Shown here piece after piece: positions 55,745-64,000 of a DNA stretch of 64,000 bases (its first letter is position 1; the number at the start of each line of letters is the position of its first letter). Below the pieces are notes generated by a model. The model was given only the letters and a program-made list of their open reading frames with translations. It made no database searches and was not told the origin of the DNA. A program made the position numbers and the translations under genes. The stretch comes from Bostrychus sinensis (taxonomy: Eukaryota > Chordata > Actinopteri > Gobiiformes > Eleotridae): positions 14,929,501 to 14,993,500 of the forward strand of contig CM036255.1 of NCBI GenBank assembly GCA_020698575.1. Reading direction: 5' to 3'.

Positions 55745-56415
55745 CTAAACTACCTGATCTTACATCCGAGTGGCAAGAATAAAGTACTGCAATTTTCCAG
55801 TTTGCCCCCCTCCCTCTTCCTTGATTTCTCCTACACCTCTCATGCACGCTCTGTGCATATAACACACATAAACCAATTACAAGCTCTAACCACGATTTTA
55901 CCATTTCTTACCTGTCAAGAAGTAAAAAAACTAGCGCTGCATCCAGTTTTAGACCAATGCGATCCCAAAGGTCTCTCCATCTGGTGAATGCGTCGCCGAT
56001 ATTTACTCATGTTTTATTTCTTCCCATATTTGATAGACGTTTTACTTCTGCCTTCTATGTCTATGGTTTTCTTTTTTTGGGCTGTTTTGCTGTGTAAGCT
56101 GTAGTAGCTAGGGCTGGAATAGGTATCTTACCATCAGGGTTTGCAGCCTCCATTGCTTCCATATACAACTGTGGACATACTTGGGCTCTACCTATCAATG
56201 TGTCCCTGATCTGAGTGGGAGGAACTTCACTTTTTTCCAAGCCAGTGATTGGCTACACATTCACGTCCCTTGGCAAAATTCCCCGCTGTAGCAAACGGCA
56301 CGGATAAGTTATAGGAGTTTTTTTTTTTTTTTCACAAATGGCTCCATATAGGCTGTACTGATGACTGAAAAAAATGCATCATGGAATTTATTGAAAAATG
56401 GATCAGGTAGTTTAG
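55745..56415. mobile_element. MITE with 15-bp perfect inverted repeat (671 bp)
   Basis: CTAAACTACCTGATC at 55745-55759 is exactly repeated in reverse complement at 56401-56415. The left flank has TTAAAG just outside; the right flank has GTAATT, so a TTAA duplication is suggested but not clean. The interior has CpG-containing sequence and no recognisable gene. Superfamily uncertain. Confidence 0.75.
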
Positions 56416-56589
56416 GTAATTGTTTTTTTTTTTTTTTTAACCTTAACTGTCTCCCTGCCTGACCATAAGAATATTACATTTAACCAAAGCTATTTTTCTT
56501 AATTAGGCTACTTAGTATTTCACAGATGTAGTACTGTAACAGGTTTCAGATAAACTCAATATTGTCTACTTTAGCCTATTTAAGCATTC

Positions 56590-56640
56590 TGTGACCCCCT
56601 TTAGGGCCTTGACCCACCATTTGAGAACCACTGTGCCAAA
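56590..56640. mobile_element. hAT terminus fragment
   Basis: GACCCACCATTTGAGAACCA followed by CTGTG is a typical Charlie-type hAT end; the other end is not found. Confidence 0.5.
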
Positions 56641-57984
56641 CTAAACCCTTGCACTTAACAGTAGTGCTGTACCAGGACTAGTTAAATAAAGTTTGACAGT
56701 GATTAACTTCAAACAGCAAGTCAACACTCTAGATTTACATTTAGTAACTATTAGGCACATCTCACGCAGCCTCTGCCTCTACCTCTGCGGGATAAACAAC
56801 ACCTCACGATGAATACAGTCATGACTTTGTACATTTTTTATTGAGGAGGCTACTGTCCAGATCTCTCTGTCCTCTGTCCTCTGCTGGACACGCAGTGTGG
56901 AGTTAGTTTATATCAGTTTCTGCTCAAGGTAGCCCTGAGTTCTCTTCTCTATTTGGCACATTCACAACAGAAAAACGAGGAGCGCAGACAGAGCTGCTGG
57001 AGAGGAACAAGTGGCGCTCAGCACTCCAGTAGTAGACGGTGCATAGATTCGACTCTCTGCTGTGAGCCTTCACGACGCAGAAACCATTCAGAGGAGGGTA
57101 TTTGGAGAGAGGTCGGACAGGGTCCCGTTTGCTGTAAGTGACGGACAGACAGAAGCGTGGCTATGACTTTCACAGAGAGGAGGAGGCAGGGCCCTACCAC
57201 AGCTGCGAGACCCTATGCAACTTCCGTAGTCTGCGTATAGGATGGGCCGACTCTGACTGATACTAACTCCAGCCAAAAGACTAAAGGAACAAATTAGTTT
57301 TAGTTAATTCTATTAGGGCTTTGTTACTCTATACCATTTACCCCAGAACTAAAATATTCCCATTTTGAGTCCAGAACTGGGCACTATGATTAACATTGTA
57401 GGATAGGCCCAGTGCCATGCTGCAGGTCTGTGCTCTCAGAATCCTTTCTTCCAATTTTATAAGCTTTTTGTGCAAATGCTGATCACAAACATCACTGTCT
57501 GTAACAAATGCTTGGCTATTGATATATTTTTAGACTTGCCATACGTCCCTAAGTAGACCTGTCTGACTGTATCTACAGGGAGAAGGTGGCTGTGGAAACT
57601 TTAAAGACTGTGACATATCATGAATTACAACTCAGTCTATTTTCTTGCCAGATCTTATCAAGTTCTTGGGCCTTTTTCTACAGGGAAGCTTTAGATTCTT
57701 ATATCAGGCAAGGGCTTAATGGAATTGATGGCTCTGTATCAACTTTGGCCCAAGAGAGGATGTGGTTTGGAACATGTTGGGCTCAGTGGAGCTGTGCCAA
57801 AAACCCTCAAGTTTCTGTAGTTACTTTGACAGAGATGACTGGATAGACTGAGGTGTGGGAAGATACTTCAGAAGTTGAGTTCTTAAATTATGAGCTTAAT
57901 GATGTTTCACAATTTGTGTATTTGGGCAATAGCCCATTATATACCTCATTAGCTGAACAAAATATCTAATGACACCTGTGTTTA
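56641..57984. other. Non-coding stretch, no gene recognised
   Basis: 56750-57260 is GC-richer, with CpG-containing words like those of hAT interiors elsewhere in the window, and may belong to an unrecognised element. No exon seen. Confidence 0.45.
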
Positions 57985-58085
57985 CCCATACTGACCTGTC
58001 CTGAAAATGTAATCAAAATGCAAACCCATCACTTTCTTGGATTATCTTGCTAACAGTCTAACAAACAAGCAAATCATGGCAAAAG
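57985..58085 (-). repeat. Dispersed repeat family, copy 7
   Basis: Reverse complement order: CTGACCTGTCCTGAAAATGT, ATCAAAATGCAAACCCATCA, TTATCTTGCTAACAGTCTAA, CAAACAAGC. Confidence 0.6.
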
Positions 58086-58708
58086 TTTAAAAATGACAAA
58101 AAAGAGGGTAGAGGTAGCTTGTCAAATACAGACTATATTGTGGTTAAAACATCCCGTGTTTCCATCCACACCAACAAGACAACACTACAGAGTTGCTTTT
58201 AGCTCACTGCCGGAAGCAGCAGTGAGGTCGAAGGCAAATTATATCCCTGATCCAGCAACAGACTGGGGCCTTTCTAACGCCATGCATAAAACTCTCATAA
58301 ATGTTTGATTGTGTTTACTGTGAGCCATGGTATGAAAAACAAGTCTCATCACACTGAATCAGGGCTGCCTGCTCTGAGCCCCGGGACAAGCTTCTAGTTG
58401 TGTGGAGTTGACAAGAAGAATGGGGAATTGCCTGGAACACAGTGACGAATAATGTGCATGGGGGTTTGCTGGAGGATACATGTTTTTTTTTGTATCTGTT
58501 GTAGACAATATTAGCTCAGAAATAAAACTATTGGCTTAAAGAGGCAATATTATGTTTTTCTCAGACTTTTTGCATTAGTATTTCACGTCATATAACTTAA
58601 AATAATGTTTATGGAAAATGACCTTGTTTGGGGAGCTGTTAATTTTTGCAGAGAATGCTAAGATTAGGTGTCTGTTGCCCCCTGCTGGCAATGGTGGGGA
58701 CTAGGGGT
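58086..58708. other. Non-coding stretch, no gene recognised
   Basis: Nothing recognised except AT-rich unique-looking sequence. Confidence 0.5.
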
Positions 58709-58990
58709 GTAATGATTTACAGTAAAATCACAGTTCAATTTTGTACATTTTCAGTACAAAAAAGCAGAAAAATGTAAAAAACTTGCAAAATGTATTTCTC
58801 TCCATCTGTGATGTGATGTAATTAGAGCTACAACGAGGACTATTTTTCTGTCGATTAATCAGTTGATTATTTTTCTGATTAGGCTAACGAATATTTTTTT
58901 GATTAGTCTAACGATTATTTTTTCTCTAGCAATTACTTAGTTTAGTTTTTCAAACTATTAAGTCTAATAAAAATGTGTATTTGCTTTAAC
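58709..58990. mobile_element. Two hAT terminus fragments in tandem
   Basis: TAGGGGTGTAATGATTTACA at about 58710 and TAGAGCTACAACGAGGACTA...TCGATTAATC at about 58824 are each typical left ends of fish hAT MITEs. Neither right end is identifiable. Confidence 0.45.
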
Positions 58991-59186
58991 ATACACCTTT
59001 CTTGGTTTAGCACTTAAAATGCATTTAAAGCATGTCAGATAAAAATATTCACCAATGTTTTTTGTGCATTTAACATGTCAGTTACTTAAAGGTGCTTCAA
59101 GCAGTATATATTTTTTATATTTCATAAAAATTACCAACGTGTCCCCAGATATAAGCTAAACATGTTTAAATCAAATATTAGTTTAA

Positions 59187-60026
59187 TAGGGATGTAACAA
59201 TATCCAAATCTCACGGTACGATATTATCACGATATTAACCTCACGATACATTAGTCATTGCGATATTGTGGGGAGGCTCACAGTATAGTGGAAATGCTCA
59301 TGATAACAACATATATAAAAATGCCCCGCAAAGCCCTTGGTGCAATAATTATTGTCATATTTCATGTTTTATCTGCTCTAAAGTGTGACAGATAAGTAAG
59401 TTTTCATCTGGATCACTTTAGTTTGGTCTGACAACAAAAAGCTTTAAACAGCAGCTCAAACAGGTGCCATGAGCAATAAATATAACAAACTTCCCCTTTT
59501 AATACGTCAGTGGAAACGAGGCCCTTGTAAACAAAGTGCGCGTCTCTCAGACATCACTGATCAGGGGTCAGCACAGGGGCAAGTGTTTGTTTGCTTTTGT
59601 CCAAAACCTCACACCCTTCCTCTGCTGGACACTAGAGTTAATTTATAGTTTTCAGTGCGAGTTCAGTCCGAGTCTATAGTCCACTCCTCGAGCGCACGGA
59701 GATGAGGTGCGAGGAGACTGTATTTAGTAGCTTTTAGTGCATTATTTGCTAGCCTTTTGAATCCTCCGCTACAGAAAACAGCCATGAGTATTGATATTCG
59801 CTGATTTATCCTGCTAACGCTGCTAAAAACACCAGCCTTCCTCCACCATGTTGGCTCAAACGGAGCAAAGGATCATGGTCTATGTAGCTCTCTCTGCTTT
59901 TTACCACACTGCTGCAACAAAACTATGTATTTTTACTAGGGGAGAATACTGTTTGATACCGTAATGATACCATGACGATATCGAGACTTTTGGTATTGTG
60001 ATATCACCAATACCGTTACATCCCTA
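59187..60026. mobile_element. hAT element (840 bp, non-autonomous)
   Basis: Starts TAGGGATGTAACAATATC and ends ACCGTTACATCCCTA, inverted over the first ~13 bases, with further subterminal CGATAT words on both sides. Flanks TAGTTTAA (59179-59186) and TACTTTAA (60027-60034) match at 7 of 8 positions. The interior has CpG-rich non-coding sequence. No transposase frame. Confidence 0.82.
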
Positions 60027-60626
60027 TACTTTAACTGATAACAATGGTAGAGTTGAGTTATTAACTATTAAAAATATGTTTTACATAATGCCCATAGTTG
60101 TTTTTGTTTAGATTTTTTTGTCATGGTTCTAACCCTGCATCACCGGTCATCCAATCGGAAAAGAGTTTTGATTTAGACTGCAGTACCTTTTTCTAACCAG
60201 TACCAATGAGCGCATGCTGCTTACAGTACCTTTAAACTAAAGGGCATGGATTTAATCGAGAATTCCTCATAAAAAGTACAGTAATTAAACAATATCAATA
60301 GTACATAACACACTTTAAAGAGTGGAAAGTTAATATTACTAAATACTAACCTGTAAGTATAGATAGTAGTAAGTGGTGTTCATTTGATTTATAGACTATG
60401 GCATGTGCACAAGAGCATAAAATAAAAACCTCATGATTTTGCTGTATTCTACAATGAAATAAAGCCACAGCCTGTTGTAATAACATTGGCCCAGTCCACA
60501 CAGGCCCATGTGTCTGGACAGTCCGTGAAGCACAGCTGATTGAGGAATCAGCTGGCCTGGTGTAATTAGTGAGCGCTGTTAGGTCCACCTATGAGGGCAT
60601 GTGTGGTGAGAGTCGCTCCGCTGAAA
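60027..60626. other. Non-coding stretch
   Basis: Between two hAT elements. No gene or repeat recognised. Confidence 0.5.
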
Positions 60627-61397
60627 GTAGTGCTGAGCGGTGTACCGGTTCGTACTGAAAACCTGTTTTTATATTTTTTATGATATGAATTTTTCACATA
60701 CCGGCAGTACCGGTTTAAATGGCCTAAATGTCCGGAACACACGCGTTGGTAAATTGCGTCTCGGGGGACGCTTTTCATTGCAGCGCCTGCACCGCTAAAC
60801 CTGCATGGACCAGAATACAGGTTTTAGTGGAGTTGTTGAGCGTAGCGAAAATGGACAGTGGAAGTTCTGCACCAGAAGTTAATGTAAACAATGATGACCC
60901 AGAAGAACTTTTGCCTAAAAAAGGAGGCGTGTCTGCTGTCTGGCGGTACTTCGGATTTAAAAGGTCGGACGTGGACCAATTATTTACTGTAAATGCTGTC
61001 AAGCTAAAGTTGTAGCCGGAGGTGGCAACACGAGCAATTTGCTGCACCACCTTAGCCGCAAACATGTTTTGGAGTACCAAGAATGCATTCAACAAAAGTT
61101 AGTGCCTTTCACACCGTCATGTAAAAGTGACAAAGCTAAAGGAAAGGCGAGTCAGACGTCACTTGTTGAAGCGTTTGCTAAAGGTACATCATACGACAGA
61201 AAAAGCAAGCGTTTGATCGAGACAATAACAACATATTCATATAGCTAAAGACATGGTTCCTATTGGCACATAGGGTACTCTACCACTCTAACTCTAACAC
61301 GTCATGCATGGGGGGAAAAAAAACTCAATTACCGTGAAACCGTTATAATTTTGAAAAATACCGTGATATAGAATTTTGGTCATACCGCCCAGCACTA
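60627..61397 (+). mobile_element. hAT derivative (771 bp) keeping the BED domain of its transposase
   Basis: Inverted ends TAGTGCTGAGCGGTGT and, reverse-complemented, TAGTGCTGGGCGGTAT, flanked by a perfect 8-bp duplication GCTGAAAG at 60619-60626 and 61398-61405. Inside lies the N-terminal BED zinc-finger part of a hAT transposase followed almost directly by the 3' end, so the catalytic core has been deleted. The perfect duplication suggests a fairly recent insertion. Confidence 0.92.
60851..61248 (+). pseudogene. BED zinc-finger part of a ZBED-like hAT transposase, frameshifted
   Basis: From ATG 60851 the product starts MDSGSSAPEVNVNNDDPEEL and runs through KKGGVSAVWRYFGFKRSDVD (BED start: aromatic W and YFGF). 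A frameshift lies between about 60960 and 60988, after which the other frame supplies CKCCQAKVVAGGGNTSNLLH and HLSRKHVLEY. Together these show the C-x2-C and H-x4-H zinc ligands of a BED finger and the GNTSNL-HHL hallmark of ZBED-type hAT proteins. It ends in a basic stretch (KRLIETITTYSYS) and a stop at 61246. The DDE core and C-terminal dimerisation domain are missing. Known role of the family: DNA binding at the element ends. Confidence 0.85.
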
Positions 61398-61419
61398 GCT
61401 GAAAGAGTTTACAATATTA

Positions 61420-61530
61420 CCCCACAGACCCGTTTGTTTTATCCAAATCTGACCATTAGCCTACTTGTCTTGCTCACAGACTAACAAACCAAACAACCCA
61501 AACCTCTATCAAAAACATAACCTGCTTGAC
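61420..61530 (-). repeat. Dispersed repeat family, copy 8
   Basis: Reverse complement order: CCAAATCTGACCATTAGCCT, CTTGTCTTGCTCACAGACTA, ACAAACCAAACAACCC. It directly follows the hAT target duplication. Confidence 0.55.
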
Positions 61531-61586
61531 TAAAAGTTGCAATTCTTGACTGATGTTATGTTTTGTTGATAAAAAGTGGATTGCTA

Positions 61587-62996
61587 TAGACCCTTCTCAT
61601 CTGATCACGTGATTTCCGCGGAGATGCACGGAGCTGCCATGTTGGATGGCAAAAGCCGGTTGTCACGGCCCGATTTGGATCCGTCCTGCTGTCTGTTAGC
61701 CTAACAAATGAAATTTGTTTTACTCATCAAAAATAGTTTATAATGTGTCCTATATCTGTAATAGCATCTAACAGCTGTCTTTTGAAGTAAAAAAAGTTAA
61801 TGTTGCACTGTTTGACCAAGTTTATTCTTTAAAAAGGTCACATAAAAGATCGTTCCTGCTGTAATTGTCAAATAAAGTAAAAACTGATCTGAAGTCAGTT
61901 TTTACTGTCTGCTTAGGTTTATTAGCAGGGTAAACACGTTTTCACGGACATTTAGCAAACTGGGGAGAAAAAGATAATATAATGTTCAGGACAGCTTGGT
62001 ATTTGTTCTTTTCTGCGTGAGGATATGGCGATTACAGGATTATTTTCACAACATGGTATACTTTTATGGAAATATATCTCGATATTTACTTGTGGATTTA
62101 TACGAACAGATTGAGCGTTACTAATCCTGGATTGGACTGGTTTGGACTGGAACCAGTGTTCAAAGGTAAAAAGTCTGTTTTTCGGGTTGGCATACTGAGG
62201 AATCGTCATTAATTACACATATGTCCTATTTTAAGCATAAAGTTAACTTAATTCCCATTTTGTACAGAACATAAGCTTTCTAACGATGTATATCATGCCT
62301 GTATTGACAAAATAATAACCATGCAAATTATGTTTTCGTGGAGTTTCTTTCTGAATCTGGTCACCGCTAGATTGAATGAGGTTAAACAAATGTAAATCTT
62401 AATACTCCGTATCTCAGCAACTTTTTAAGGCCTTAAATTTTGATTTATAATTTTAGACTTGTAAACCTCCGCGGAAAGCCTACTTTATTTAAGTATTTAT
62501 AATGCCTTTTCACTAATCTGCGTCTCTCATCTGCCTACTCACATAGACAACAGTTGTTTTAGGGCACTTTCTATACTTGAAGGTCTGTCACCCATCCTGC
62601 CACAAAATATTTTTATGCCTCTAAAGAGCTCTCTGCCTCTTGTAAGCTTTTAAATGTGCCCCTATAAAGTGAGATTGTTGATTGATTGACTTTGAATTGA
62701 TGGATTGATTGATTTGAATTGTCATTGTGGTATTCCAAAGCGGATTGTGTGTTGAAGGCTGTTAAACTGTAATTTTGACATATCATATGGGTCTTAAGCA
62801 TCGACAAGTGAACATTTCTCTAAATATCGCTGCCTGACCTGACCACTTAACGTTAAGTATTGAAGCGGTGTAGAAAGTGGTAAATATGAACTCAATTTCT
62901 ATGCATGATCGCTAATTGCTAGCCAGCTACACCGGCTTTTTTGCCATCCAAAATGGCAGCGCCAACAAACCAAGTCACGTGACTGAGAACGGTCTA
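61587..62996. mobile_element. TA-flanked MITE (1410 bp) with long subterminal similarity
   Basis: Left end TAGACCCTTCTCATCTGATC and right end, reverse-complemented, TAGACCGTTCTCAGTCACGT, each with TCACGTGA-type words. Further in, GCCATGTTGGATGGCAAAAG on the left mirrors GCCATTTTGGATGGCAAAAA on the right. TA lies directly outside both ends (61585-61586, 62997-62998). No transposase frame is seen inside; the minus-strand frame at 61952-62209 has no recognised content. TA flanks suggest a mariner/pogo-type mobiliser, unproven. Confidence 0.8.
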
Positions 62997-62998
62997 TA

Positions 62999-64000
62999 AG
63001 TTCTTGTGAGTGTGATGGTGGATGATGATGGAATATGTTTTTTGGTTACTGCATCTTTTTTAAAACCTAAAAATGTACATTACATAAAGATAATGTGTGT
63101 TTGGAAGAACTTTAGTTTGCATTTCTTATAGTATGTCATCTGTACGTTGGGAAATTTAGTGTTATTGGTCAGTGAAATAAATGGAACAATCAATTCAACC
63201 ACAGACTGAAGTATTGTACAGAATGTCAGCCAACTCTGATTAGGTAAAATAATAACACTGTGTAGACTGCTTCCTTTTGAGAGGCCTGCATCCAATAAGT
63301 GTGGAGTTTGTGTGAAACTATTGGCTTGACAGTGCACAGTGTATTCTCCATGGCTCTTTGTCTAATCAAGAACACAACAATCTGTCAAGTTGAGTTTCTA
63401 CAAAGGACGTTCATTCTGCTTTCAGAGCTGCTTCATGAGAACAATACTGGTCAGTTGTTTAAGGTGGATGGAGCAATCAGTGATTATGAGGGAACTGATA
63501 GACCTATCAATTATTTTTAGACCACAGTAAGATGCTCTGGGTACAAATTTATAAGAAGCAAAGTCATGCAATGCTGCTCTTTAGATTGCCACTTGTATGT
63601 GCACCTGCAGGTACCCTAATGGTTGCTTTTAATATATTCTTTAAACAATATGATTATTTTGACAGAAACCAAAAAGAATATAAAGAAAACAAACATTATA
63701 AAAAAATTATACTACTTAAGAAAGCTGAGCAAAGGATTGTTTTAACTTGCAGATTCAGCTGCAAGTGTCAGTGCTCCAGAATGACCACATGTTCTAACCA
63801 GATGTGTCTCTGTGATCTTAAGAGCGTCTAAATGATTAAATACAAAGTGAGATGAAACTGGAGCATGAAGAAATTTATCTTGCTGAGGTGCCCCTTGGTA
63901 CAGGACTAAGCCAACCAGGTAATCGGGTATAGAGTAGGCCAAATGCATTTCACAGCAGAGCAATTTAAATAGACCACGTTCTAGGCAAGCCCTAAGGCAT
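62999..64000. other. Non-coding stretch to the window end, no gene recognised
   Basis: Only short open frames; 63532-63831 and 63742-63963 overlap on opposite strands and show no recognisable domain. No repeat ends recognised. Confidence 0.5.

Overview
This 64 kb window looks like non-coding vertebrate DNA, most probably from a ray-finned (teleost) fish. It is AT-rich and CpG-poor outside transposons and has no operon-like gene packing. It carries the repeat set typical of teleosts: an L2/Maui-clade LINE, two further non-LTR LINEs of the CR1/Rex type, tRNA-derived SINEs with the shared 3' tail ending in (AATG)n, several hAT elements with 8-bp target duplications, a Tc1 copy and several MITEs. 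I found no intact host protein-coding gene, tRNA, rRNA or CRISPR array. The window is probably a gene desert or a set of large introns. Species and locus cannot be assigned from the sequence alone.

Layout. 1-7.4 kb is a nest of LINEs. An L2 element (+) runs from the window edge to about 2.2 kb and resumes at about 5.5 kb with its 3' tail. A second LINE (-) interrupts it, and that one is itself split at 3190-3655 by a MITE inserted exactly in the reverse-transcriptase YxDD codons. A third LINE (-) and a SINE follow. 7.5-7.9 kb holds a possible terminal exon. 12.1-15.5 kb holds a degenerate inverted-repeat structure with a CpG-rich small reading frame, one arm of which is split by a hAT MITE (14740-15288). 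16-23 kb has LINE and SINE relics and a striking 766-bp long inverted repeat (21591-22356) built of ~50-bp units. 26.0-26.75 kb is a TTAA-flanked MITE. 29.66-30.95 kb is a hAT derivative keeping the start of a BED zinc finger. 31-37 kb has further hAT and SINE fragments. 38.25-39.32 and 43.68-44.41 kb are two more hAT elements. 44.8-54 kb is mostly unique sequence. 54.9-63.0 kb is transposon-dense again: an internally deleted Tc1 copy, a MITE, two hAT elements (one with a frameshifted BED finger and a perfect 8-bp duplication), and a 1.4-kb TA-flanked MITE.

Function. The genes recognised here are all transposon genes, and all are broken by stop codons, frameshifts, insertions or loss of catalytic residues. 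Two weak candidates for host exons (7481-7771 and 42603-42675) and a few stretches that look like constrained non-coding DNA are listed with low confidence, because only comparison with other genomes or RNA data could decide them. No new biological system is demonstrable. The most unusual structures are the unit-by-unit matched long inverted repeat and the MITE within the catalytic motif of a nested LINE.
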